A DNA stretch of 64,000 nt, from NCBI RefSeq assembly GCF_003355515.1, contig NZ_CP031367.1, forward strand, positions 1,116,001 through 1,180,000, given 5' to 3'. The notes below the pieces were generated by a model. It was not told the DNA's origin and ran no database searches. It saw only the letters and a program-made list of their open reading frames with translations. Position numbers and translations under genes: made by a program. How positions within the stretch are numbered: the stretch's first letter is position 1; every line of letters starts with the position of its first letter. Positions 26,463-35,312 of this stretch are shown piece after piece. The DNA is from Aliarcobacter trophiarum LMG 25534 (GTDB lineage Bacteria > Campylobacterota > Campylobacteria > Campylobacterales > Arcobacteraceae).

Positions 26463-26688
26463 CAATTCTACTTTTTATGTAGTTCACCAATTTATTAATA
26501 CTATCAAAATTGCTTTCAATAATATCTCTTGTATCAATTTTGATACCAAACTCATCTTCTAACATCATTGCTAAATCTACTGTTCCCATGCTATCAATTA
26601 AGTTTGATGTATATAGTGGTTCGTCTATTTCAACACTTCTAAAAGCAATCTCTTCAACCAAAAGTTTAACCCTACTTGCAATATCCAT
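26455..26688 (-). CDS. dltC: D-alanyl carrier protein
   Basis: A 77-residue acyl carrier protein with the phosphopantetheine-attachment serine in LIDSMGTVDLAMMLEDEFGI (~residue 33). It would carry D-alanine from DltA to DltB. It is first in the operon, with AGGAT eight bases before its ATG. A cognate phosphopantetheinyl transferase must be encoded elsewhere. Confidence 0.9.
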   Translation of the reverse strand: MDIASRVKLLVEEIAFRSVEIDEPLYTSNLIDSMGTVDLAMMLEDEFGIKIDTRDIIESNFDSINKLVNYIKSRIGE

Positions 26689-26724
26689 TTTAATATCCTA
26701 AAATTTTTATCTAAAATAAATGGA

Positions 26725-26730
26725 ATTATA
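26725..26730 (-). promoter_or_regulatory. -10 box of the dlt operon
   Basis: TATAAT on the minus strand, 37 nt before the dltC ATG. No convincing -35 is visible. Confidence 0.5.
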
Positions 26731-26829
26731 TTAAATATTTTAAAATTTTGAGCAAAAAAATAAAAAATATTTGTAATTTTATTGCTACTTTTTTTGAATA
26801 GAATATAGCTTTATATTTAGGAGAAAATT

Positions 26830-27330
26830 ATGATACTAAAATTTAAAGAGTTTTACCCAAAAATAGCCCCATCTGCTTGGATAGCACCTAGTGCTGATTT
26901 AATAGGAAATATTGAAATTGGTGAAGATAGTTCTATTTGGTTTGGATGTGTTATTCGTTCTGATGTAAATGAAGTGAGAATTGGTAAAAATACAAATATT
27001 CAAGATTTATCTTGTATTCATACAGATACAAACTCAAAAACAATTATTGGAGATAATGTAACAGTTGGGCATAAAGTTATGCTTCATGGCTGTATTATTG
27101 AAAATAACTGCCTAATTGGAATGAGTGCCACAATTTTGGATAATGCAGTTATTGGAGAAGGAAGCATTGTAGGAGCAAATTCACTTGTAACATATGGGAA
27201 GATTTTTCCACCAAAAAGTCTAATTATGGGGAGTCCTGCAAAAGTTGTACGAGAACTTAGTGATGATGAAGTTAAAGGTTTAATTGACCATGCTATGCAC
27301 TATGTAGAGTATAAAAACGAATATAGATAA
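26830..27330 (+). CDS. gamma-class carbonic anhydrase family protein
   Basis: A 166-residue left-handed beta-helix of hexapeptide repeats (ADLIGNIEIGEDSSIW, CLIGMSATILDNAVIGEGSIVG). Three histidines at ~64, 81 and 86 correspond to the zinc ligands of gamma carbonic anhydrases (HTDTNS, then GHKVMLHGC). A C-terminal helix follows. Related YrdA/PaaY proteins hydrate CO2 or act on thioesters; activity cannot be confirmed from sequence. AGGAG-like sequence precedes ATG 26830. The tRNA-Leu gene lies 44 nt downstream behind its own promoter. Confidence 0.9.
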   Translation: MILKFKEFYPKIAPSAWIAPSADLIGNIEIGEDSSIWFGCVIRSDVNEVRIGKNTNIQDLSCIHTDTNSKTIIGDNVTVGHKVMLHGCIIENNCLIGMSATILDNAVIGEGSIVGANSLVTYGKIFPPKSLIMGSPAKVVRELSDDEVKGLIDHAMHYVEYKNEYR

Positions 27331-27350
27331 TATTTTTAAGAAAAAATAGA

Positions 27351-27356
27351 TATAAT
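27351..27356 (+). promoter_or_regulatory. -10 box of the tRNA-Leu gene
   Basis: TATAAT followed by GCGG, 18 nt before the mature tRNA 5' end, a typical spacing for a stable RNA promoter. Confidence 0.6.
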
Positions 27357-27374
27357 GCGGTCTATTTTTTCTAT

Positions 27375-27459
27375 GCGGATGTGGTGGAACGGTAGACACG
27401 CTACCTTGAGGTGGTAGTGCATTACGTGTGTGCGAGTTCAAATCTCGCCATCCGCACCA
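27375..27459 (+). tRNA. tRNA-Leu (anticodon GAG)
   Basis: An 85-nt class II tRNA. The acceptor stem GCGGATG pairs with CATCCGC and CCA is encoded. The anticodon stem CTACC/GGTAG encloses loop TTGAGGT, giving anticodon GAG. The long variable arm is GCATTACGTGTGTGC-like, and the T arm GCGAG-TTCAAAT-CTCGC is intact. Confidence 0.97.
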
Positions 27460-27572
27460 TAAAAAAAAGATTTATAAATATTTACCAAAACAAAACAGCA
27501 ATTAAGTTTTCTCACTTTTAAAATTTTGTTAAGATAACTCTTGAAACATTATTTAAAGCTTTTCCTATAAAT

Positions 27573-27896
27573 TCATTTAATATAATTGACATTATTTGTC
27601 TCCTTTTTTATTTCTAATATTTTTTCATACACTAATGAACCACTTGGGCAATTTTCTCCCATACTATTTAAAACAAAGTGAAACATATATGCTTTTGTAA
27701 ACTCTTCTCTTGCCTCTTGTAATCTATCTGGAGTATTGACAACATATCTTTTATACTCAGAAAAATAGGTATAAATATTTAAGCTTACAAATAAAAGTAA
27801 AATTATCAAAATATATTTTCTTATTTTAATTTTATTACTTCTTATTTGATTATCTTTTATACTACTTTTTATTTCTGAATAATCAAACTTTGTCAT
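27573..27896 (-). CDS. small single-pass membrane protein, possible immunity protein of the lipase
   Basis: A 107-residue protein of unknown family. It has a charged N-terminus, one hydrophobic helix at about residues 28-46 (YILIILLLFVSLNIYTYF) and a soluble C-terminal part with helices containing FTKAYMFHFVLNSMGENC. Its ATG 27896 overlaps the lipase stop in an ATGA, so the two are tightly coupled. This arrangement is the usual one for a toxin followed by its membrane-bound immunity protein. That reading is inference. Confidence 0.68.
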   Translation of the reverse strand: MTKFDYSEIKSSIKDNQIRSNKIKIRKYILIILLLFVSLNIYTYFSEYKRYVVNTPDRLQEAREEFTKAYMFHFVLNSMGENCPSGSLVYEKILEIKKETNNVNYIK

Positions 27897-29308
27897 TTTG
27901 CCCAAGATATAGCAGTATTAAAATTACTTGCAATGTACATTCCAGTAGCATATCCAAGACTTGCACTTATTGTAACATCTGCAAAATCTCCTACAAATGT
28001 TCCATCCATTCCTAAAATATCACCTAAAGTATCATTTTTAGCAAAGAATGATGAAAGAGCAAAGGATACCACTGCTCCTTGTAGTGTATTTCCTAAATCT
28101 TTATCAATATTATCAAAAGCATCAGATTTACCACCTAGATATTCTCCTACATTTTGCCCTACAACTGTTGTTGAAGTTGAAATAGCTATCTTCTCTATAT
28201 TTGAAAAATCATTATTTGCTACTACCAAGCTTCCTATACTTCCACCAATAGATGTACCTAATTGTGTTGAAGCTTGATTTCCTTCTTCTGATTCTAATAT
28301 TATTCTTCTTTTTATCTCTTCTGGTGCTGTTTTAAAACTTTCAACATCTTTAAGGAAATTAAGTAAGTTACTATTTCCTTTATTTTTTAAAATATTACTA
28401 AAATCTGATATAGCTTTTGGAGATAAAGATACAGCATCAATTACTTTATCTAAATTTATTTTTCCATCATTAAAATCTTTAATAGCATTAACTGCTTTTT
28501 GATTATTAAGTTCTGTTTCTAATTTAGCATAATCTTTTACAGCTTCTCTAATTAATTTACCAACTTTTGAATCACTATCTTCATAATTAAGTATAAAATC
28601 TTCTGGGTTATTTAAAAATTGTTGTTTCTCATTATCTGTTAATTCATTCAAATATTTCACAGTAAAAAGCCCAATAGATGGGTGTTCTTCTAAATATTTA
28701 ATCATTGTATCCATTTTATGAGATACATAAAAATCATTAGTTCCACTATTAACTTCCATAATATTATCAGTAATTTTACTTCCACCAACAGCATTAACAG
28801 AATCATTGTTATCAGATATTGAAACAATATTCTTGCTATGTTCAACTTTTTCACCTGTTCCAGGAGAATTAAAGATTACTGCAACTAAATTTTCTTTATT
28901 TATAGTTCCTTTTGACAAAACATCTTGAATTACCTTTTGAGCTAAATATCCACCTAAAGAGTGCCCAGTAATAGTAACATTAGTATTTCTTAATTCTAAT
29001 CCATAAGTATTTTTTATTTCAGTATTAGTAGTTTCTAAAAATTTTATAGCCTCAGGAGTTTGTTCAGTAGAAAGTCTTAGAGCTAACTTTCCATCATCAT
29101 TAACATCACTTATACCATTTGTTCCTGTATATGCTATAACAACTTCTTTAGTATTAGGATTATAGTAAGATGTTGCATGAAATCCTGTAGAATCATCAAA
29201 AGATACCTTTAAATTTATAAATTCTTTATTTGTAAATAAATCTAAATTAGGATTATGTTTGTAAGTATCATTTGCAAACTTTGCAATATCAAGAAAACTC
29301 AAACTCAT
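27893..29308 (-). CDS. class 3 lipase-like protein, candidate secreted effector
   Basis: A 471-residue protein. The N-terminal half is an alpha/beta hydrolase of the lipase class 3/DUF2974 type: EVVIAYTGTNGISD (oxyanion region), then ITGHSLGGYLAQ with nucleophile Ser117, and an Asp/His-containing region (SISDNNDSVNAV, FYVSHKMD). The C-terminal half lacks enzyme motifs; it has a helical linker and glycine-rich hydrophobic segments (LGTSIGGSIGSLVV, ISASLGYATGMYIA) like those of membrane-inserting toxins. No signal peptide is seen. The start ATG 29308 has AAGGAG upstream. A phospholipase effector is plausible. Confidence 0.8.
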   Translation of the reverse strand: MSLSFLDIAKFANDTYKHNPNLDLFTNKEFINLKVSFDDSTGFHATSYYNPNTKEVVIAYTGTNGISDVNDDGKLALRLSTEQTPEAIKFLETTNTEIKNTYGLELRNTNVTITGHSLGGYLAQKVIQDVLSKGTINKENLVAVIFNSPGTGEKVEHSKNIVSISDNNDSVNAVGGSKITDNIMEVNSGTNDFYVSHKMDTMIKYLEEHPSIGLFTVKYLNELTDNEKQQFLNNPEDFILNYEDSDSKVGKLIREAVKDYAKLETELNNQKAVNAIKDFNDGKINLDKVIDAVSLSPKAISDFSNILKNKGNSNLLNFLKDVESFKTAPEEIKRRIILESEEGNQASTQLGTSIGGSIGSLVVANNDFSNIEKIAISTSTTVVGQNVGEYLGGKSDAFDNIDKDLGNTLQGAVVSFALSSFFAKNDTLGDILGMDGTFVGDFADVTISASLGYATGMYIASNFNTAISWAK

Positions 29309-29309
29309 A

Positions 29310-29637
29310 TTATTCTCCTTCAACTATATTATAGATATAAACTTTATAATTTTTAATAAATGCGACTTTTTTAAAATCTTTACTTACGGTATATGGCATT
29401 GAACTTACTTTTAACTCTTGAACTATTTTCATCTCTTTTATATCAAAAATATAAAAATTAGAGTAAAATTGCCAGATAATATATCTACTATTCAAATTAT
29501 ATGTAGTTCTAATCCCCCCACCACCTATTGGAGTATGTTTATATTGATCAAGATTAGATGATAAAACTCTTTTCTCATCTGTAGCTAAATTTATAATTCC
29601 AATATGTCTTTTATGTTTATATAATTTAGTATCAGGG
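29310..29637 (-). pseudogene. 5'-truncated gene interrupted by the IS element
   Basis: The remaining ~108 codons encode alternating beta strands (HIGIINLATDEKRVL, RYIIWQFYSNFYIFDI, KVAFIKNYKVYIYNI) like blades of a beta-propeller. The N-terminus is missing because the frame runs straight into the IS left end; the first few codons that could be read come from IS sequence. Its stop is 2 nt before the lipase start, so it was the first gene of the lipase operon. Original function is unknown. Confidence 0.75.
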
Positions 29638-29727
29638 TGGAATGACCCCAAAAAAGTAGACAGAAATTTATTCAGTTAATTAAAATAACAATTTAGAGAA
29701 AATTGTAAACAATTGAAGGAATTAAAA

Positions 29728-30012
29728 ATGGCAAGAAGAGAATATAGTGAAGAGTTTAGAAGAGATGCTGTAAAACAAGTTATAGAAAATGGATATGGGG
29801 TTGTTGAAACAGCTGAGAGGTTAGGTGTCCATTATGATTCTTTGAGAAACTGGATAAAAAAATACAAATCACCAGAAGCTGAAGTAGAAATAAAAAAAAC
29901 TCAAGATACAACAGCTGAAATAAAAAGATTGCAAAAAGAATTAAAGAGAGTTACAGAAGAGAGGGATATTTTAAAAAAGGCCGCAGCGTACTTTGCAAAC
30001 AACCCAAATTAA
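29728..30012 (+). CDS. IS3-family transposase OrfA
   Basis: A 94-residue DNA-binding protein. It has a helix-turn-helix of the transposase_8 type (EYSEEFRRDAVKQVIENG, VVETAERLGVHYDSLRNWIKKY), then a leucine-zipper-like coiled coil (IKRLQKELKRVTEERDILKKA). ATG 29728 has AAGGAATT upstream. Near its 3' end the heptamer A-AAA-AAG at 29973-29979 lies in the right phase for -1 slippage into orfB. Confidence 0.93.
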   Translation: MARREYSEEFRRDAVKQVIENGYGVVETAERLGVHYDSLRNWIKKYKSPEAEVEIKKTQDTTAEIKRLQKELKRVTEERDILKKAAAYFANNPN

Positions 30013-30896
30013 AGTACGCATTTATAAAGGAGTATCAAATACAGTACACAATCAGAAGAATGTGTACTGTATTGAAAGTTCATCCTAGTGGGTATTATAA
30101 ATGGTTAAAACAACCTATTTCAAATTTAGAGATTGAAAATCAACAAATTTTACAAGAGATAAAAAAAGCATATAGAGAGTCAAATGGGATATATGGATAT
30201 AGAAATATTCATAAAGATTTAAAGGCTTCAAATATACATGTAAATAAGAAAAGAGTTGCAAGATTAATGAAAGAAGCAAAACTTTGTGGAATAGGAAATT
30301 ATAAAAGAAAACCAAAGCATAAGGCTGGTTCAATTCATAAAGCACATCCAAATCATTTAAAACAATGTTTTTTAACATATAAACCAAATGAATCTTGGGT
30401 TAGTGATATCACATATATCAGAACTTATGAAGGATGGTTATATTTAGCTACAGTTATAGATCTTTATTCAAGAAAAATAATTGGTTGGGCAACAGGACAT
30501 AGACAATCAACATCTTTAATTATTAAAGCTTTGAAAAAAACAACTCACAGAATTAAAAATCATAAAGTAATTCTTCATTCAGATCAAGGTAGCCAATATA
30601 GTTCTTATGAATACCAAACATTTTTAAAGCATCATAATATTATCCCAAGTATGAGCCGTAGAGGTAATTGTTATGATAATGCAGTAGCAGAGAGTTTTTT
30701 TAAGACATTAAAAAAAGAATTAGTTAGAAAAACTATATTTCATACAAGAGCAGAAGCTAGAGATAAAATATTTGAATATATAGAAATGTTTTATAACGCA
30801 AAAAGACGACATAGTTTTTTAGATTTTATAAGTCCAAATGAATTTGAGAAAAGATACAATGATAGTGTTACTCAACCCAAGGTGTTAACTGATTAA
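29979..30896 (+). CDS. IS3-family transposase OrfB (DDE integrase domain), made by frameshift with OrfA
   Basis: The frame entered after -1 slippage at 29979 reads through K-Y-A-F-I-K-E-Y-Q-I-Q-Y-T-I-R-R-M-C and gives the standard IS3 OrfB: an HTH_21 region (IYGYRNIHKDL), then a DDE integrase core with the first Asp in SWVSDITYI, the second in LHSDQGSQY and the Glu in AVAESFFKTLKKE. An internal ATG at 30060 could give a shorter OrfB. All catalytic residues are present, so the element may still move. Confidence 0.92.
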   Translation, partial: GRSVLCKQPKLKYAFIKEYQIQYTIRRMCTVLKVHPSGYYKWLKQPISNLEIENQQILQEIKKAYRESNGIYGYRNIHKDLKASNIHVNKKRVARLMKEAKLCGIGNYKRKPKHKAGSIHKAHPNHLKQCFLTYKPNESWVSDITYIRTYEGWLYLATVIDLYSRKIIGWATGHRQSTSLIIKALKKTTHRIKNHKVILHSDQGSQYSSYEYQTFLKHHNIIPSMSRRGNCYDNAVAESFFKTLKKELVRKTIFHTRAEARDKIFEYIEMFYNAKRRHSFLDFISPNEFEKRYNDSVTQPKVLTD

Positions 30897-30907
30897 AAAA
30901 GTGTCTA

Positions 30908-31930
30908 CTAACTTGGGGTCATTCCAATTAATCCTTCAGTTTCTTTTAAATAAGACATCCATAAATCTATTTTCAAAAGTCTAAAATTATTAAGTCTTAC
31001 AATTAATTCTGGTTTATTTTCAATTAATTTTCTAAAATTTCTTAGCTCAGCATTTTTTTCTAATGCAACATCAATCTTTTCAAATATTGATTTCAACTCT
31101 GGATTAGTTAATATCTGTTCTTTCTCAATATTTATTAAGTCTTGTAATTCTTCTTCTGTAGCAATTTCAATATAATCTCCACTATTCTTTTTTAATTTAA
31201 GTTTATTAAGAACACTAAAAAAACCATTTTTAGTTAAAGTATTAGAAATTGTAGATACATTGTTATGAGTAAAATTTCTTTGTAAATATTCAGACTCTTC
31301 TATAAGATTATTATATTTGTCTATATACTCTTGTAAATTATCTTTCATATTAGGATCTTCAAAGAATTTTTCTACTTTATCATTAAAAATAATACTGTAT
31401 TTAACATCTTCAATGAATGGACTACTCATAGCCTCTATGTCAGTTTTAATAAACTCAAAAAAGTCTAGAATCGTTTGTGCACTATTAATTTGTAAAGATA
31501 AAATTTCTTTTTCAATATTAATTTTAGAAATGCCACTATTTCTACTTAAATTAGTTATTATTACTTTGTTTTTTTCTTCTAAAATAGAATATATTTCATC
31601 ATATTCTCTTTTTAGGTCTTCATTAACTAATAAAGTTGAAATCTTAGATGATTTAAAGGTATCACTATATGACTCTATAACAAATATATTATCTGGAATT
31701 AATTCATTTTCATTCTCATCTTTGACATTACAAACAGGTTCTCTATCTGGATATATTTCATCTTTTGGTAATCTATTTTTACTTAAATCAATGAAAACTT
31801 TTGCAAATGAAGATTTCATAAATCCATTTGGCGCATAAATATTTTTAATTTTTGAGTTACGAAAGTCAAATTTTATATCTAACTTATTAATACCATAACA
31901 ATTTTCAAAATTTACATTTAACTCTTGCAT
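30908..31930 (-). pseudogene. truncated AAA-family ATPase (RloC/AAA_13-like), 3' end lost at the IS
   Basis: The remaining 335 codons start with an ATP-binding P-loop of the SMC-like kind (IYAPNGFMKSSFAK) and continue with charged helical, coiled-coil-like sequence. The frame then enters the IS right end and stops after five IS-derived residues (GMTPS). The parts that should hold the signature motif, Walker B and any effector domain are missing, so it cannot hydrolyse ATP normally. Full-length relatives are often anti-phage proteins. A KTSC gene precedes it on the same strand. Confidence 0.8.
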
Positions 31931-31948
31931 TTATTTTCCTTTTAAGTT

Positions 31949-32152
31949 CTAAAAACAATTATATTTATCTTTAATATATTTACTATAATGAGTACCAATT
32001 GACAATGCATTTTTAAATGCTTCAAAAACACTTTCTGGTACATTACAGTAATCGTAAGTTCCACTTCCTTTAAAAGTTATCTTCATTTGTTTAGTATTTT
32101 TATCATATCCAATATGACTAATTGCACTTGAACTAACAGGTATCATTTCCAT
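31949..32152 (-). CDS. KTSC domain protein
   Basis: A 67-residue protein that is essentially one KTSC domain: VSSSAISHIGYDKNTKQMKI, FKGSGTYDYCNVPESVFEAF and the final SIGTHYSKYIKDKYNC, where KTSC families have Lys-Thr-Ser-Cys-like or related residues. The domain is found fused to or beside nucleases and phage-related proteins; function is unknown. It is 18 nt upstream of the truncated ATPase gene. Confidence 0.85.
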   Translation of the reverse strand: MEMIPVSSSAISHIGYDKNTKQMKITFKGSGTYDYCNVPESVFEAFKNALSIGTHYSKYIKDKYNCF

Positions 32153-32168
32153 TTTCTATCCTTTTTAT

Positions 32169-35100
32169 TTAATTTAAATCCAAAATACTCGTCCCATCAC
32201 CCTTAGGCATAACCCTAATCTGTAATGGAATTCGCTCTTTTAGTGCTTCCACATGGGAAATCACACCTACCATCTTTCCTGAACTTTGTAGTTGATTTAG
32301 TGCATTTAGTGCTAGTTCTAAACTATCACTATCTAGTGTTCCAAATCCCTCATCCAAGAAAAGTGAATCTATACTTATCCTTTGACTTGCAAGTGCTGAA
32401 AGACCAAGGGCAAGTGAGAGACTTACTATAAAACTTTCCCCTCCTGAAAGTGTACTTACAGGTCTTACTACATCACCTTGGAAACCATCAATTATTTCTA
32501 TTTCTAATAGCTTACTTGAGTCACTACTTCTTTTAAGTTCATATCTAGGACTTAGTATTTGTAGATGTTTATTTGCTAGATAGATTAACTGGTCTAGTGT
32601 TATACCTTGTGCAAATTTGGCAAATTTATCACCACTTGCTGAACCTACCATTTCATTTAGTTTTATCCATACTTTAAAGGCTTCTTTTTTCTTTTCTAAA
32701 TCATTAATTTTATCTTCATGTTTTTTCATATTTGAAGCATTGATTTCAAGCTCTTTTTCTAAACTTCCTATTGATTTTTGAAGTTCATCAATAACAGTTT
32801 GTAACTCTTTTGATTCATCATTTAAAGTTTGAAGTTCTTTATCTGTTAGGTTTAACTCTTTTTGTTCTTGTAGTTTTTTTATTGTGTCATTTTTTAGAGT
32901 TTGGATTTGATTGTATTTTTCATCTAGTTCCTTACACATCAAATTTAATTCTTCTCTTAACTCTTTTGATAAAAGTGCTTTTTCAAACTCTTCTTTTGAA
33001 GTAAAACTATTTTCTACAAGAGCCTTCGTAAAGTTTTGTTTTGTCTCTTCTAGTTTTGTATTATAATTGATTTGTTTTTGATTTAGCTCTATTATTTGAG
33101 TATTTAATGACTCATTTTTTGAATTTAGATTTACTAACTCTTTTGATAAAGAGTTATATTTTTCATTGATAATGTTAAATTTACTTGTTATCTCTTTTTC
33201 AAAGATATTTAAATCAACTACATCTAAAATAGCTTTACTTTTTATTTGAAGTGTTTGAATATCTTGATTTAAAATTACTAGCTCATTTTTGATTTCATTC
33301 ATAGTATTGATTAGATTATCAGTTTTTATTTGTTCTTGGATTTTTTGATTTAGATTTGCTTGTATAAGCTCTTTTTGTCTAGAAATCTTATCTTTTTCAT
33401 CTCTTAGTTCTATTAGTTCATTCAACTCCTGTTCACAAGATATTCTTTGTTCTTGTAGTGTTGTTTTTGAATCTTCTTTGATTTGGAAGTTACAACTAAC
33501 AAAAAACTCTTGGTTAGCTGTTTGTTGAGCTTCTAACTTTTGTATTTCAAGATTAGATGATTCGATTTTTGAAGTAAATTTTGCAATATTTATTTCAGAT
33601 TGTTTTAATTCATTACTCTCTTTATCTTTTAAATCTTCTTGTTCTTTTAGTTTTATAGTTGTTATATTTATATCTATATTTAAAGAGTGTGTTATATATG
33701 GATGCTCTTTTGAACCACATAAAAAACACTCTTTCCCACTTTGTAGTTTTTTCCTATCCTCTTCATAGTTTTTTATTAATAGTTCTTTCTCTTTCTTATC
33801 TTTTAGGATTTGTAGATTTTCTTCTATTTGAGTAATTAGTTTTACTTTTTCTATATTTATGCTATTTTGGCTTTTGATTTGTTGTTCTAATTCATCGATA
33901 AGTTTTTTCTCATTTTGAATATTTATAGATAGTTTTTCATATTGTTCTATGTTTTTTAGAAGTTCTTCTGTAAGTTTAAGTTCTTTTCTTAAGTTATTTT
34001 CTTGTTCATTTAAATTTAAAGTTTTTTCTTCTATTTTTGTAAACTCACCTAAAATAGTTTCTAAATCACTCTCAATATTTTTTATTTTATTTTTTTGTGC
34101 TATATAATTTTGAGAAATTAGTTCTTCATCTTCAATCATATCTTGAAAATCTATTTTAAAAAGAGTTGCTAACTCTTGTTTTTGATTTAAAATCTTTCTA
34201 TTTTTCTCTTTTTGTGTATCTACTTTACTATTTATTTGAGTTTGTAGTGTTCTTACTTCTTGAAGTTTTTTAGAGTTCGTATCAAATGAAATTTTTTCTT
34301 TATCTAATTCATCTTTTGATTTTAATGATTCATTTGTTGTTGATTCTAAGAGTTGTTTTAAATCTTCTAACTCTTTTTGAAGTTTTTCTAGCTTTTCTTT
34401 ATCTTGATTTATTATTTGAGTTAAAGAGTTTTTTTCTTGATAAATTGGTTGAACATTTAAAGCTTTATTTGCAAAATCTAATCTGATAAAATCTTCTTTT
34501 TTATTCTCTTTTTCAAGAGTAACTTGTTCAAACTCTTGTATATACTTAATATTAGCAGCTTCTAGTTTTTGTAAGTTTTCAAGCCAATTTATTACTTTTT
34601 TTAGCTCATTTCCTTTAGAATCTAGTTCTAGTTTATGAGTTTTTGAACTGTTTAAAATTAAAGTTTTTTCACCAATAACTTCATTAGACAACAGTTCAAT
34701 ATTACCTAATAAACTTTCATCTAATTTAATCTCATCATTTTTTCTAGTATATGTTTGATATATTTCTTGTGATATTTGCTTATAGATTTGTGTTCCAGTA
34801 ATCTTTTCTAGTAAACTTGAACGCTCATTTTCCTTTGCTTTTAAAAAAGCATCAAAGCTTCCTTGAGCCAACATCATAGATTGAATAAATCTATCAAAAT
34901 CAAGCCCACTTAAATCTTCTATATATTTTGGAACTTTAGAAAGATATGATTCTAAAACTTTTCCTGTTTCAACTTCACTAATTTCCATCTTAGCACTTTG
35001 AAAAGCTCCATCAGAACTTTTCCTAGCTCTTTTTTGACTCCAAGAACTTCTATAAACTTTTCCTTTTACTTCAAATTCAACTTCACATAAACATTCCCCT

Positions 35101-35312
35101 GTATGTCTACTCATTAGCTCATTTGGATTTGTAAGTCTTGCAGTTCTTCCATATAAAGCACAAGTAATTACATCTAAAATAGTACTTTTCCCAGCACCAG
35201 TTGGTCCAGTAATAGCAAATAAAGATTCATCTTTTAAAAACTTATCAAAGTCTACTTCAAACTCACCTTTTAGTGAGTTAATATTTAATGATTTTATTTT
35301 TAATATTTTCAT
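32169..35312 (-). CDS. sbcC: exonuclease subunit SbcC
   Basis: A 1047-residue SMC-like ATPase. The N-terminus has Walker A ITGPTGAGKSTILDVI (~residue 38). Two very long coiled coils flank a zinc hook C-F-L-C (Cys529 and Cys532), and the C-terminus has the signature STLSGGESFIVSLSLALGLS and Walker B SLFLDEGFGTLD. With SbcD it forms the Mre11-Rad50-type complex that cuts hairpins and blocked DNA ends. Its ATG overlaps the sbcD stop by 4 nt. Confidence 0.96.
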   Translation of the reverse strand: MKILKIKSLNINSLKGEFEVDFDKFLKDESLFAITGPTGAGKSTILDVITCALYGRTARLTNPNELMSRHTGECLCEVEFEVKGKVYRSSWSQKRARKSSDGAFQSAKMEISEVETGKVLESYLSKVPKYIEDLSGLDFDRFIQSMMLAQGSFDAFLKAKENERSSLLEKITGTQIYKQISQEIYQTYTRKNDEIKLDESLLGNIELLSNEVIGEKTLILNSSKTHKLELDSKGNELKKVINWLENLQKLEAANIKYIQEFEQVTLEKENKKEDFIRLDFANKALNVQPIYQEKNSLTQIINQDKEKLEKLQKELEDLKQLLESTTNESLKSKDELDKEKISFDTNSKKLQEVRTLQTQINSKVDTQKEKNRKILNQKQELATLFKIDFQDMIEDEELISQNYIAQKNKIKNIESDLETILGEFTKIEEKTLNLNEQENNLRKELKLTEELLKNIEQYEKLSINIQNEKKLIDELEQQIKSQNSINIEKVKLITQIEENLQILKDKKEKELLIKNYEEDRKKLQSGKECFLCGSKEHPYITHSLNIDINITTIKLKEQEDLKDKESNELKQSEINIAKFTSKIESSNLEIQKLEAQQTANQEFFVSCNFQIKEDSKTTLQEQRISCEQELNELIELRDEKDKISRQKELIQANLNQKIQEQIKTDNLINTMNEIKNELVILNQDIQTLQIKSKAILDVVDLNIFEKEITSKFNIINEKYNSLSKELVNLNSKNESLNTQIIELNQKQINYNTKLEETKQNFTKALVENSFTSKEEFEKALLSKELREELNLMCKELDEKYNQIQTLKNDTIKKLQEQKELNLTDKELQTLNDESKELQTVIDELQKSIGSLEKELEINASNMKKHEDKINDLEKKKEAFKVWIKLNEMVGSASGDKFAKFAQGITLDQLIYLANKHLQILSPRYELKRSSDSSKLLEIEIIDGFQGDVVRPVSTLSGGESFIVSLSLALGLSALASQRISIDSLFLDEGFGTLDSDSLELALNALNQLQSSGKMVGVISHVEALKERIPLQIRVMPKGDGTSILDLN

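Larger units (their letters stand above)
29638..30926. mobile_element. IS3-family insertion sequence, 1289 bp, apparently intact
   Basis: The terminal inverted repeats begin TGGAATGACCCCAA at both ends; 22 of the first 25 bases agree. The element holds an orfA/orfB pair joined by a likely -1 frameshift. The flanks show no target duplication: AGGG on the left, ATTA on the right. The genes on both sides are truncated exactly at the IS ends, so the element probably accompanied a deletion. It reads as IS150-like within IS3, but the subgroup is a guess. Confidence 0.92.

Noticed and set aside
22612-26688. Teichoic acid synthesis as the context of the dlt operon
   Set aside because: No teichoic acid gene is present, and the rest of the window is clearly Gram-negative (MlaA, LolA-like).
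29634-30930. Target site duplication around the IS
   Set aside because: Flanks AGGG and ATTA do not match in any register up to five bases.
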